Shown here: piece by piece, positions 9,866 through 18,627 of the stretch
How positions within the stretch are numbered: the first letter of the stretch is position 1
Layout: the number at the start of each line of letters is the position of its first letter
Source: Jejudonia soesokkakensis
Lineage (GTDB): Bacteria > Bacteroidota > Bacteroidia > Flavobacteriales > Flavobacteriaceae
Direction: 5' to 3'
Assembly: GCF_042664795.1 (NCBI RefSeq)
Contig: NZ_JBHTBN010000005.1
Location: forward strand, 216,170 to 280,169
DNA length: 64,000 bases
The notes under the pieces: generated by a model
Database searches by the model: none
Told to the model about the DNA's origin: nothing
Seen by the model: the letters and a program-made list of their open reading frames with translations, nothing else
Made by a program: the position numbers and the translations under genes

Positions 9866-10708
9866 CTATAGATCTCTTCTTTTTAATAAAGCGTACGACC
9901 AGTAGATAAACAACGCGGTCCAAACCAATACAATAGCAACTTGGTACCAATGTAGGCCATAATCCTTTGTAAATTCTTCGCCACCTATTTGACTAGCTAC
10001 AGACTGTATAGCACCTAATCTTGTAATTGGTTCTTTGATAAGGTTGCTCATGGACGCTAATGGAAAGAATTGCATTACTTGATCACCCAGCTCTGTCCCT
10101 TTTTTATAGTCTAAATAACTAAAAATAATAGCAAAGATTCCTTCAATGATTTGCCACAACCCGAGAAAACCTAAAGCGAAAGCAGAACGTTTTACTAGAA
10201 CACCCAAAAATAAACAGAAGCTAAAAAAGCCCAATAGTTTTATGAAATAGGCAAGCAGATATTCCATGTCACTAAACACAATTGAGAGTTCTGTATAGTC
10301 TGAAAAGATACTCCCAAGAATGATGGATACAATAAAAAGAAATACTGTTGACAGAATAGAGAAAAATACGACGGTAAGTACTTTTGAAGCTAAAAATTCT
10401 TTTTTGCTCAATCCGTCGATGAGGTTTTGCTTTAATGTTTTGTAGCTGTATTCATTAGAAACCATTGAAACGATAACAATGGCTAAGAAAATTTTTAACC
10501 AAGCCGCAAACCAGCTATTAAAATGCCAGATAAATGGAAAGTTAAAAATTCCTTGGTCTGCAATCCGAAAGTTAATTTGTCCAAAATCGAACTCGTACGA
10601 AGCGATAAGTGATATTAAACAAATTAGGACAAAATAGGTTATGGTCAAGACCTTTGCAGATCTGCTATATCGTAATTTCTGAAATTCTATATTGAGTAAT
10701 CGTAACAT
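9866..10708 (-). CDS. ABC-2 type transporter permease
   Basis: 280 residues from the ATG giving MLRLLNIEFQKLRYSRSAK, a typical ABC-2 permease beginning. An ATG 14 codons upstream lies inside the preceding gene. Six hydrophobic segments can be traced, including VLTITYFVLICLISLIAS, WLKIFLAIVIVSMVSNEYS, VVFFSILSTVFLFIVSIILG and VAIVLVWTALFIYWSYALL. The motif VSNEYSYKTLKQNLIDGLSKKEF after helix 2 matches the coupling region of this family. It begins four bases after the stop of the ATPase gene, so the two form one exporter operon (ATPase then permease). Substrate cannot be told from sequence. Confidence 0.85.
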   Translation of the reverse strand: MLRLLNIEFQKLRYSRSAKVLTITYFVLICLISLIASYEFDFGQINFRIADQGIFNFPFIWHFNSWFAAWLKIFLAIVIVSMVSNEYSYKTLKQNLIDGLSKKEFLASKVLTVVFFSILSTVFLFIVSIILGSIFSDYTELSIVFSDMEYLLAYFIKLLGFFSFCLFLGVLVKRSAFALGFLGLWQIIEGIFAIIFSYLDYKKGTELGDQVMQFFPLASMSNLIKEPITRLGAIQSVASQIGGEEFTKDYGLHWYQVAIVLVWTALFIYWSYALLKRRDL

Positions 10709-10712
10709 GCGG

Positions 10713-11609
10713 CTAGGTGTTTTTGGTAAGTTCAAGGAATTGTTCTTCAAGGCTTTCTTTACGTTTCACGAGGTGTGAAAGTGAGATTCCTTTTTCAAAA
10801 AGGTACTTGTTTAATTCTGAAGCATCCAAAGGGTCGTTGAGGTATCCAACTACCGCTTCATTTTCAGTTTTAATCAACCCAAATGCTTTGTGACCTTCCA
10901 GCGCCGCCTGAAGCGTCACCATATCATTACTTTTTAACGTAAAGAAACCATGACTAGCATTCATACCTTCTACAGGACCACTGTATAAACTAATCCCTTT
11001 TCTTAAAATGACTACATGGCTGCATACTTTTTCAACCTCATCGAGAAGGTGAGAGGCAAGCAAAATTGTAGTTCCCTGGGCTGCAATTGTTTTAATGATC
11101 TCACGTATTTGATGAATCCCTTGCGGGTCCAACCCATTGGTAGGTTCATCTAGAATTAAAATCTCCGGATCGTTTAACAATGCCGAAGCAATGGCCAAAC
11201 GTTGTTTCATCCCTAATGAATACGCTCGAAATTTACTTTCTTTTCTATCCAGTAACCCAACTAGTTCTAATTTTTCTTCAACTTTGTCATTAGAAACTCC
11301 TTTGATTTTACAAACCAGATTTAGATTTTGTACTGCAGACATGTACGGATAAAAATTTGGACGTTCAATTATGGCGCCTACACGTTTTAATGCCTGGTGG
11401 GTAGAAGTGCTCCCATCAAACCAGGTAAAGTTTCCCGAAGTTTTATTAACTACATTAAGTACGATTCCTAAGGTAGTTGATTTTCCACTTCCGTTAGGGC
11501 CTAGAATTCCGTATACATTCCCTTTTTCTATGGTAAAGGAGAGGTCATTGACGGCAACAAGGCTTCCAAATTTCTTGGTAAGATTGTTAATGGTGAGAAT
11601 TGTTTCCAA
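10713..11609 (-). CDS. ABC transporter ATP-binding protein
   Basis: 298 residues. Walker A GPNGSGKST at 37-45, a degenerate signature SLGMKQ at 131-136, Walker B ILILDEP at 150-156, followed by TNGLDPQG (D-loop) and the switch His in LLASHLLDEV. This is the subfamily of two-gene ABC-2 exporters; the C-terminal 80 residues are the usual poorly conserved regulatory extension. The start is a TTG at 11609; the frame contains no ATG before the first conserved strand (ILTINNLTKKFG). It is translated just before the permease gene and should energise it. Confidence 0.88.
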   Translation of the reverse strand: METILTINNLTKKFGSLVAVNDLSFTIEKGNVYGILGPNGSGKSTTLGIVLNVVNKTSGNFTWFDGSTSTHQALKRVGAIIERPNFYPYMSAVQNLNLVCKIKGVSNDKVEEKLELVGLLDRKESKFRAYSLGMKQRLAIASALLNDPEILILDEPTNGLDPQGIHQIREIIKTIAAQGTTILLASHLLDEVEKVCSHVVILRKGISLYSGPVEGMNASHGFFTLKSNDMVTLQAALEGHKAFGLIKTENEAVVGYLNDPLDASELNKYLFEKGISLSHLVKRKESLEEQFLELTKNT

Positions 11610-11731
11610 AGAATCTATGTTTTGATTGGTTAGTAATGTGACGGTCCAGGAGAAGATTTGTTACATTTTAAAGAAACCGTTGTCAGCTGCAGTATTCAGT
11701 TTTATTGAAAATTTTCAACAATGCATGCTTG

Positions 11732-12790
11732 TTAACTTTTCTGTTCCTTATTAAAATACACTAGATAATAATACATTTGCTTTTCTTCGTCCCAGCCTTT
11801 TTCCACAAAACGTTCGGCACTTTCAGGATTAATAAAATCCATTTTAATCTGTATGTTCGTATCTAGGTTGATCACATTCTTTATCTTTTTACGGGCAGCA
11901 GTCACTGCCGTATTTGCAATTGGAAATGTAGTAAGATCTTCAATACTGTATTTTGGAGATTTTTCAGATTTATAATGATTAAACTCCGGAATTAGATCTG
12001 GATTGCTAATCACATCATTCATAAAAGCGCTTTCTTCGAAGGTATCGTTTTTCGCAAAATGATTAACCGCACGGTTCATAAACAATACTTCCTCCTTTTT
12101 ATCTTCGGCAGGTAATACCACATCTTTTGCAAAATCCTGACAGAATTTTAAATACTTTTTGGTGTAAAAGTTATCATCTTCAAAAGCATCAACCCCTAAG
12201 AAACTTTCCAGCCAGTAACGGGTGTCGTAACGATTGCTATCTACGGAAAGAATTTTATAGCCTTCTTCTTTTTTGGTATTAAAAATCAACGCTCCTTTAT
12301 CTAGCTTGTTAAGGTTTACCCCTTGCTGAAGCAGCGCATCTAATTGGTTATCTTTTTCAGAAAACTGAAGAAAATCTTGTTTTAATTCTGATTTAAAAAT
12401 CCCAATACCGTCTACTTTTTCACCATCAATCTGAAGATTTTCAAGATATGCCACATACACCTCTCCACTTTTTATGTGTGGATGCTCCGATTGATCAAAT
12501 AAGTATGTTGCAATGTGTTTGCTATTTTCATGGGCTGTCGATGGATCTTCAAACATTTTTGAGACCATCATAAACAGTTCATGAAATTCTAAATCGGTAT
12601 CGTGTGAAAACTGAAAATAATTCTCCTCCTTATCGCGAAAGGGTTTCAGAAAAAATTCTTTTAAAAGTGGCGCTAACTCATCATCCATATGATAAGGTTG
12701 CTGTGATAAAAAGATAGACTCGTTTCTACTTTTGTTTCCCACACGGTGTATAGAAATAGAAGCGATGTTTGCAGAATATAAGTTGATCAT
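11732..12790 (-). CDS. Nucleoid-associated protein, NdpA/YejK family
   Basis: 352 residues, ATG start. The N-terminal INLYSANIASISIHRVGNKSR and the segment EVYVAYLENLQIDGEKVDGIGIFKSE are the characteristic strands of the 37-kDa nucleoid-associated protein family (PF04245). The middle region is acidic and the C-terminal region basic (NTAVTAARKKIKNV), consistent with DNA binding. E. coli YejK associates with the nucleoid and with topoisomerases; whether this homologue does so is unknown. The gene stands alone between the ABC operon and the pRiA4b-like gene. Confidence 0.75.
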   Translation of the reverse strand: MINLYSANIASISIHRVGNKSRNESIFLSQQPYHMDDELAPLLKEFFLKPFRDKEENYFQFSHDTDLEFHELFMMVSKMFEDPSTAHENSKHIATYLFDQSEHPHIKSGEVYVAYLENLQIDGEKVDGIGIFKSELKQDFLQFSEKDNQLDALLQQGVNLNKLDKGALIFNTKKEEGYKILSVDSNRYDTRYWLESFLGVDAFEDDNFYTKKYLKFCQDFAKDVVLPAEDKKEEVLFMNRAVNHFAKNDTFEESAFMNDVISNPDLIPEFNHYKSEKSPKYSIEDLTTFPIANTAVTAARKKIKNVINLDTNIQIKMDFINPESAERFVEKGWDEEKQMYYYLVYFNKEQKS

Positions 12791-12859
12791 TTGAAATGTT
12801 GATTGTTAAGTGTTATATGTAAAGTACTAGAATATTGTGACTGCAAACAGGTAATTTAA

Positions 12860-13375
12860 TTAATTCCAATTTTCGTCAAAATCCAAGTCTTCATAATCTT
12901 CTGGGTCCAGTTCGAGGTCTTCGTTATAATCAAGCGCGTCTTCGTCACCTTCGGCAATAAATTCAAGCTCAGTGGCTTCTTCTGGTATTTCACCCACAGC
13001 AAACATAAGATTAGGATAACTTTGTCCGTCCTCGTATTCGGTTACTTCGGCAAGTTCTACAAGGAATGTCCACATATTTAAAAAGTCGTAAATATAAATG
13101 AGTTTTGTTTGTTCTTCCCAAACAGTATCTTCAAGAATAGTGTCGTGCATTACTCTTACTTTTTCATCACCTTCACTCATGTCAAACAAGGCTATTTCTT
13201 CACCCTGTTCCCATTTTTCGTTACTTACGTAGAAAGATGCCATTTCCTGTCCAGCAAATCCAAAAGCCTGAGTGATGACATTATGAAAGTCTTCCATAGT
13301 GCTGGAAGCTTCTATTTCTATATCACGAAACACATCTTCGTGGTTGTCCAAAATTATTCTAAAACGGTAAATCAT
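12860..13375 (-). CDS. Plasmid pRiA4b ORF-3-like / TnpR-passenger family protein
   Basis: 171 residues, ATG start. The sequence MIYRFRIILDNHEDVFRDIE, then FHNVITQAFGF and FYVSNEKWEQGEE, then a tyrosine-rich YIYDFLNMWTF, matches the family named after pRiA4b ORF-3 (PF07929). The last 40 residues are very acidic (DEDALDYNEDLELDPEDYEDLD). The family name comes from plasmid and transposon passengers, but nothing mobile surrounds this copy, and similar genes are ordinary chromosomal genes in Bacteroidota. A TACCTTTG box on this strand (13401-13394) lies 18 bases before the ATG and may be its -7 element. Function unknown. Confidence 0.7.
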   Translation of the reverse strand: MIYRFRIILDNHEDVFRDIEIEASSTMEDFHNVITQAFGFAGQEMASFYVSNEKWEQGEEIALFDMSEGDEKVRVMHDTILEDTVWEEQTKLIYIYDFLNMWTFLVELAEVTEYEDGQSYPNLMFAVGEIPEEATELEFIAEGDEDALDYNEDLELDPEDYEDLDFDENWN

Positions 13376-13471
13376 TACTGAAAATTAAGAGGACAAAGGT
13401 ACAAAAAATTGAAAGTGTTGGCAGCTTTAAAAAGCTATGAATTCAGGATTTATTTTATATAATTTTTGTAA

Positions 13472-14503
13472 CTATTGTCTCATTACAAATTTTGGAATAT
13501 GCTTTTTCCAAGCCTCTAAAATCACATAAAACTGTAACCCGAATAATAAAGAAGCAATCACAAGGTGTAATGGCTGAGATAATACAGGAAAGTCGAAATA
13601 ATACATAAGAATTCCTGTAAGTGCTTCTAATATAATTAGTAAGAAAATCCAGTTAATTTTTGACAGCCCGTAGTTGTGTTTTCGATTGAAAAACCACAAC
13701 CAAGCATTCAGTGCAAAAACAATAATTGAAAAAGTTCTATGTATATAAAAAGTCATAGTAGGATTGTCCAACCATTGGGATTTGGCATCATACCCTACAA
13801 GAGCTACTTGGTCATCTACAAATTGCCGAACTTGAGTCCCCAATATAATCTGTATCATGGTTAACACTAATGCAAAAACCAACAGCATCACATATTTTTT
13901 TGAAACTGAAAATGTTTTTTTATTATTTTTTGAAAGATATAAAAGGTATAAAAGGAATGCGACAATAAGCAGTGCCATGACCATATGGATGGTGATTTTT
14001 ACGGGTGACAGCACAGAGTAAACCACCGTTGCCCCGAGCCAGCCCTGAAAGCCAATAGCAAATACGGAAAGCCACGAAAGTAGGGTGATTTTTTTGTTAT
14101 CACGCCATTTCCAAATGGAGAGAATAGCCATAATTAGCATTGCGAGCCCTGCAAGTGCACCTAATAAACGGTTGATATACTCAATCCAGGTATGCCAGAC
14201 ATTGAAAATTGCGTAATCATGTCTTGTGTAAAGCTCCCAGTTTTCTTCGGAAAATTTTGAAGTTGTAATAAAGTCTCTTGTGGCTACTTGTAACGCTTCG
14301 TTCCTAATGATAACCTGACCTTTTTCAAATGACCGATTAGGTTGCCATTCCAGTTCTGAAGCTTCGGTAGGCGGAATATAATATCCAAAGCATTTAGGCC
14401 AGTCGGGGCAACCCATACCAGAGCCTGTCATACGTACCATCGCTCCTGCAACGATGACGAGATAGACTAGAATAAGTGTTATTTTGACCCAGTTTCTATA
14501 CAC
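13472..14503 (-). CDS. ctaA: Heme A synthase, COX15/CtaA family
   Basis: 343 residues, polytopic membrane enzyme that oxidises the C8 methyl of heme O to make heme A for cytochrome aa3 oxidase. Visible: an N-terminal helix, VRMTGSGMGCPDWPKCFG with the conserved GMGCPDWP, a periplasmic loop, then HTWIEYINRLLG (His104, Glu108, the catalytic/ligand region), and later helices with His in KITIHMVMALL, TFYIHRTFSIIV and QPLHLVIASLL, the expected heme ligands. Eight hydrophobic segments can be counted. The start is GTG: the preceding gene's TAA lies in the same frame three bases upstream (TAA CCT GTG), so no earlier start is possible. Tight coupling with the tRNA nucleotidyltransferase gene follows. 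Confidence 0.9.
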   Translation of the reverse strand: MYRNWVKITLILVYLVIVAGAMVRMTGSGMGCPDWPKCFGYYIPPTEASELEWQPNRSFEKGQVIIRNEALQVATRDFITTSKFSEENWELYTRHDYAIFNVWHTWIEYINRLLGALAGLAMLIMAILSIWKWRDNKKITLLSWLSVFAIGFQGWLGATVVYSVLSPVKITIHMVMALLIVAFLLYLLYLSKNNKKTFSVSKKYVMLLVFALVLTMIQIILGTQVRQFVDDQVALVGYDAKSQWLDNPTMTFYIHRTFSIIVFALNAWLWFFNRKHNYGLSKINWIFLLIILEALTGILMYYFDFPVLSQPLHLVIASLLFGLQFYVILEAWKKHIPKFVMRQ

Positions 14504-14506
14504 AGG

Positions 14507-15937
14507 TTACTTGGTTTTTTTTTGTTTCAATCCAATTGCTTTTCCTTTCTCGAGCATATACTCTTTTGCAGCTTGATATTCGTTTGGAATTTCCCCTTCC
14601 AATATCGCTTCTTTGATGGCGTCTTTTATGATTCCAATTTCTCTCGAAGGCTTTAGGTCAAACGTCTCCATGATTTCTTCTCCACTTACCGGAGGCTGAA
14701 AGTTTCGCACATGATCGCGTTCTTCAACTTCAACAATTTTATCACGTACCAATTGAAAATTCTGATGGTATTTTTTGAACTTCCTAGGATTTTTAGTGGT
14801 GATATCGGCTTCACATAAAGTCATGAGATCTTCTACATATTCTCCTGCATCAAAAATCAATCTACGAACTGCACTATCTGTTACATCTGTTGCTAACACG
14901 ATGGGTCGGGAACTCATCAATACCATTTTCTGAACGAATTTCATCTTATCATTCAAAGGCATTTTAAGGCGCTTAAATAATTTATAGACCATCTTTGAAC
15001 CTACAAATTCATGGCCATGAAACGTCCAGCCTATTTTTTTATCAAAACGTTTGGTGGGTGCTTTACCAATGTCATGTAATAAAGCTGCCCATCGCAACCA
15101 AAGGTTATCGGTGGTTTCAGCAATATTGTCTACCACCTCCAAGGTATGCCAAAAGTTATCTTTATGTCGCTGTCCTTCTTTCTCATCAATTCCCTGTAGG
15201 GCTACTAATTCTGGAAATATATGGCGAAGCAAGCCAGTTTTATGTAATAAGGCAAATCCTTTTGATGGCACTTTTGATGCTAAAATCTTATGAATTTCAT
15301 CAACAATTCGTTCTTTGGAAATGATCTTGATACGATCTGCATTTTTTGAAATTGCCTCAAGCGATTGTTTTTCGATTGTAAAATCCAATTGTGTTGCAAA
15401 TCGTATCGCACGAAGCATCCGTAACGGGTCGTCACTATAGGTGATGTCCGGGTCGAGTGGCGTGCGAATGATCTTATCTTCAAGATCTTGAAGACCATTA
15501 AACGGATCGAGTAACTTTCCGAAGTCTTCATCATTCAAGCTTAGGGCTAGAGCATTGATCGTAAAATCACGACGATTTTGATCATCCTCCAGCGTGCCAT
15601 TTTCAACAGCTGGATTTCGGCTGTCTTCACGATATGATTCTTTGCGGGCACCTACAAACTCAAGTTCGATACCGCCTGTTTTAAGCATGGCGGTTCCATA
15701 ATTTTTGAATACTGAAACTTTAGGATTTCCCGGACAGCGTTTTGCAACTTCTTTAGCAAGTTCAATTCCGCTACCAACAGTTACTACATCTATATCTTTG
15801 GCAGTACCACGATCTAATAAAAAATCACGTACAAATCCGCCAATTACATAGCTTTCTAAACTAAGATTAGATGCTGCCTGAGTAATAATTCTGAAAACAG
15901 GATTTTTTAAAGCAGATATATAGGTGTGGTTCGCCAC
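14507..15937 (-). CDS. CCA tRNA nucleotidyltransferase with HD domain
   Basis: 476 residues. The polymerase-beta-like head has GGFVRD at 33-38, the metal-binding DID at 48-50 in KDIDVV, and the RRDFTINALALSL motif; an RNA-binding region follows; then an HD phosphohydrolase domain with WAALLHDIGKAPTKR. This is the family of CCA-adding enzymes / poly(A) polymerases. Both tRNA genes in this window lack an encoded CCA, so a CCA-adding enzyme is needed, which favours that role over poly(A) polymerase. The start is GTG 15937; an in-frame TAA lies four codons upstream and no ATG intervenes. Co-transcribed with ctaA. Confidence 0.88.
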   Translation of the reverse strand: MANHTYISALKNPVFRIITQAASNLSLESYVIGGFVRDFLLDRGTAKDIDVVTVGSGIELAKEVAKRCPGNPKVSVFKNYGTAMLKTGGIELEFVGARKESYREDSRNPAVENGTLEDDQNRRDFTINALALSLNDEDFGKLLDPFNGLQDLEDKIIRTPLDPDITYSDDPLRMLRAIRFATQLDFTIEKQSLEAISKNADRIKIISKERIVDEIHKILASKVPSKGFALLHKTGLLRHIFPELVALQGIDEKEGQRHKDNFWHTLEVVDNIAETTDNLWLRWAALLHDIGKAPTKRFDKKIGWTFHGHEFVGSKMVYKLFKRLKMPLNDKMKFVQKMVLMSSRPIVLATDVTDSAVRRLIFDAGEYVEDLMTLCEADITTKNPRKFKKYHQNFQLVRDKIVEVEERDHVRNFQPPVSGEEIMETFDLKPSREIGIIKDAIKEAILEGEIPNEYQAAKEYMLEKGKAIGLKQKKTK

Positions 15938-15995
15938 TTTCTTGTGTTTTTATCTTAAAGAAAATACGAGCTAATTAGTTGTCTGCTAACTTCGT

Positions 15996-16556
15996 TTACT
16001 CACGAATTACAGTTACTTTTCCATCTTTTGTAAGCTTAATAATAGCAGATGGAGCAGCGGTTTTCTTTGTGCGATGCAAATTTACAACATAGTCTACCCC
16101 TTCCAAAATCTCTGGGCTTATTTCTTTAAAGCTTCGGGGAGTTTTAGCGCCGCTAATATTTGCTGAAGTAGATACAATGGGACGACGTAATTTTCGGAGT
16201 AATTTGGTGCAGAAATCATCTTTAGTGACACGAATTGCCAGCGAATTATCTTCAGCAATTAGATTTTCGGCCACACGAATAGGATCATCATAAATGATAG
16301 TGGTTGGTTTTGCGGCATATTTTAAAATGTCATAAGCTACTTCTGGAATTTCTTCCACAAATTGGTTCAGCATTTTAAAATCACTTACCAGGCAGATTAG
16401 TGATTTTGAATCGGCTCTTTTTTTGAGTTTATAGATTCGGTCAATCGCATCAGGATGTGATGCATCACAGCCAATTCCCCATACCGTATCGGTAGGATAG
16501 AGAATTAGACCTCCTCTTTTAAGTGTTTCCAGTGCTTTGTTAACTTCGTCGTACAT
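15996..16556 (-). CDS. L-threonylcarbamoyladenylate synthase (TsaC/Sua5/YrdC family)
   Basis: 186 residues, short TsaC form without the Sua5 C-terminal domain. It makes threonylcarbamoyl-AMP, the donor for t6A37 in ANN-decoding tRNAs. Visible: LYPTDTVWGIGCDAS (substrate pocket), IYKLKKRADSKSLICLVSD with the KR.D.KS nucleotide-binding pattern, and the IVSTSANISG motif. ATG start. A TACTTTTG box on this strand at 16587-16580 is a likely -7 element. It is 58 bases upstream of the tRNA nucleotidyltransferase gene, so three tRNA/heme functions may be co-expressed. Confidence 0.9.
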   Translation of the reverse strand: MYDEVNKALETLKRGGLILYPTDTVWGIGCDASHPDAIDRIYKLKKRADSKSLICLVSDFKMLNQFVEEIPEVAYDILKYAAKPTTIIYDDPIRVAENLIAEDNSLAIRVTKDDFCTKLLRKLRRPIVSTSANISGAKTPRSFKEISPEILEGVDYVVNLHRTKKTAAPSAIIKLTKDGKVTVIRE

Positions 16557-16617
16557 TTTTCTGAAGGTTTTTCAAGCTTCAAAAGTAGGCAATCATTCGA
16601 TATGTAACTAATTATCC

Positions 16618-16625
16618 TATCTTTG
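16618..16625 (+). promoter_or_regulatory. Bacteroidota -7 element upstream of the first glycosyltransferase
   Basis: TATCTTTG, a perfect match to TAnnTTTG, 28 bases before the ATG at 16654. No strong TTG at the -33 position. Confidence 0.5.
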
Positions 16626-16653
16626 AATTTTAATTGCTACGGAAGAATTTTTT

Positions 16654-17439
16654 ATGAAAACTGCACTTTTAGTCTCAACGTATAACTGGCCCGAAGCATT
16701 AGCCCTAGTTTTAAAAAGCGTCGAGCAGCAGTCTCAACTGCCAGACGAACTACTAATAGCAGATGATGGTTCTACTCAAGAAACCACAAAACTTATTGAA
16801 GAATTTAAAAAGCGTACCAGGATACATGTTATTCATGTCTGGCATGAAGATGAGGGTTTTAAACGTTCTGAAATTTTAAATAAAACAGTGGCACAATCCA
16901 ATGCAGACTACCTTATTCAAACAGATGGAGATTGTATTCTTCATCGAAATTTTATCAAAGACCACAAGTCTTTTGCAAAAAAGGGATTGTACCTGTATGG
17001 AAGTCGGGTGAATATCAAGCAATCACACCTCGACACCCTTTTTTCTGAAAGTCAGACTAATTTTTCGGCATTCTCTAAAGGAATAAAAAAAAGGACGAGG
17101 GCATTACACATTCCTATTCTAAGTAGGTTGTATGGTGAAAAAAAGGAGCTTTCAAAAAAGCTGAGAGGTTGTAATGTTTCTTTTTGGCGTGCTGACTTTA
17201 TAGCGGTGAACGGATATAATGAAGATATGACAGGTTGGGGGAGAGAAGACAGTGAGTTAGTCATACGAATGGTGAATTATGGAATCACAGGTCGTCGTTT
17301 ACGTTACCGCGGAATTGTATTTCACATCTTTCATAAAACATCCTCAAAAAGTAAACTGAATATCAATGAGAGCATCCAGCAGCGTGCCATTGATGAAAAC
17401 CTTACACGTTGTAAAAACGGAATCGATAAGTATCTTTAA
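16654..17439 (+). CDS. Glycosyltransferase family 2 with galactosyltransferase-type C-terminus
   Basis: 261 residues, ATG start. GT-A fold: N-terminal STYNWPEALALVL, the nucleotide-binding ADDGS at 36-40, the metal-binding TDGDC region at 90-94, and GWGREDSELVIRM near residue 198, the acidic catalytic segment typical of the GT2/GT27-like C-terminal galactosyltransferase domain. Cytoplasmic, no membrane helix. It opens the surface-glycan cluster (16.6-22.3 kb); the acceptor is probably an LPS core or O-unit sugar, by context only. Its TAA overlaps the stop codon of the next, convergent gene inside a TTAA. Confidence 0.88.
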   Translation: MKTALLVSTYNWPEALALVLKSVEQQSQLPDELLIADDGSTQETTKLIEEFKKRTRIHVIHVWHEDEGFKRSEILNKTVAQSNADYLIQTDGDCILHRNFIKDHKSFAKKGLYLYGSRVNIKQSHLDTLFSESQTNFSAFSKGIKKRTRALHIPILSRLYGEKKELSKKLRGCNVSFWRADFIAVNGYNEDMTGWGREDSELVIRMVNYGITGRRLRYRGIVFHIFHKTSSKSKLNINESIQQRAIDENLTRCKNGIDKYL

Positions 17440-18563
17440 TTGGCATTTAAAAAATTAAGAATTGCTTTTGCAGCCCTTTCTGAAGCTGTTGATCCTGCTT
17501 CAGTATAATAATTTTCTTCCGTTATTTTTTCCTGAACTGGTTTATAGATCGAAAAGTTTTCCGAAGCATTTCTAAGAGCAGTTCCTAGGGTTTCAGTATG
17601 TTCAACAACATCACCACATTGCCAAAAACGAAACTTTGGATCTTCATTGAAATCTACCTTTTCAGCATTTATAAAGATACAAGCTCGCGGATTGATAATA
17701 AATTCATACACCTGGCTGGAGACATCACCAAGATAGATGTCTGCTTTGTTAATGTACACCATGTCGACACTTTTTTCACTCCCCAAGTCCATATGAATAG
17801 TCGGGCAATGAAAGTATTTTTCTGGAATGCTATCAATTGTATCCCCGCCCACTTTATGAAACAGATTAATATGAGGTGCAAAGATTAAATTGTACTCCTG
17901 CTGATTGTAAAAATAGTCAAGTATTTGTAATCCCTGAGTGTGCCAAGAGGATAATGGAGGAGAGAAATGCGGATTATAAAGCACAATTTTTTTTTGATTT
18001 GGAAACAGATTCATGCTCGAGACGTCTGGAACGGCATTAATTTTTGGATATCCAACTACAGCATGATGTTGTGCAAGGAGATTATTATTTTTTAGTAACT
18101 CCAAATAATTCTTCCCTGGAAGAAGCTGCAAATCAAAATCCAGTTGTTGTGGTTTAAGACTGTATCCACGTCCAGGAGTACCGTGGGTAATCTTAATGAA
18201 TTTAGGAACATTTGCTTCCCCACGGGCTTCAGTAAAATACCTGTGAAAAAAGTCGGTAAAAATGATGGCATCAAATTTTTTAAGAATATACGCTCTGTTT
18301 TTCTTGATCCAGAATCCTTTTCTTGGGATAGATCTACCTTTTAATGTATCTGTAAAGGCTCTAAAGGGAGCTGTTTTTAATTGTTCGATGATAACTTCGT
18401 CTCCATTTAGACGGCTCAGTGTTTTATGAAGATAGGCGTGTTTGTCTGGGTAAGTAAGTATACTCACACTAGATGTTTTTGAAAGCGCTATAGCAACGGT
18501 TACAAAATGATTGATATGGTGAATTTCATCTAAGAATAGTATGGCAATCTTTTTTTGTGACAT
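17436..18563 (-). CDS. CDP-glycerol glycerophosphotransferase-like protein
   Basis: 375 residues, ATG start. The GT-B-like arrangement shows an N-terminal KIAILFLDEIHHINHF strand-loop, a middle FIKITHGTPGRGYS (the H-G-T motif of polyglycerol-phosphate polymerases, TagF/TagB type), IVLYNPHFSPPLSSW, and a C-terminal VDMVYINKADIYLGDVSSQVYEF that matches the nucleotide-binding D..SS...E segment. Members transfer polyol phosphates or sugar phosphates in Gram-positive teichoic acid synthesis; in Gram-negatives they decorate surface glycans. No membrane anchor seen. The donor is not identifiable. A second, fused copy of this fold lies at 19383-21260. Confidence 0.72.
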   Translation of the reverse strand: MSQKKIAILFLDEIHHINHFVTVAIALSKTSSVSILTYPDKHAYLHKTLSRLNGDEVIIEQLKTAPFRAFTDTLKGRSIPRKGFWIKKNRAYILKKFDAIIFTDFFHRYFTEARGEANVPKFIKITHGTPGRGYSLKPQQLDFDLQLLPGKNYLELLKNNNLLAQHHAVVGYPKINAVPDVSSMNLFPNQKKIVLYNPHFSPPLSSWHTQGLQILDYFYNQQEYNLIFAPHINLFHKVGGDTIDSIPEKYFHCPTIHMDLGSEKSVDMVYINKADIYLGDVSSQVYEFIINPRACIFINAEKVDFNEDPKFRFWQCGDVVEHTETLGTALRNASENFSIYKPVQEKITEENYYTEAGSTASERAAKAILNFLNAN

Positions 18564-18627
18564 CTGTTTGTTTATACTGTGATGAATCTATGTAAAAATA
18601 CTCTATTTTAAATCGTATTTTTACCGA

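Noticed and set aside
12860..13375. Possible mobile-element passenger (pRiA4b ORF-3 / TnpR-type name)
   Set aside because: No transposase, inverted repeats or target duplication around it; the family is a normal chromosomal one in Bacteroidota.
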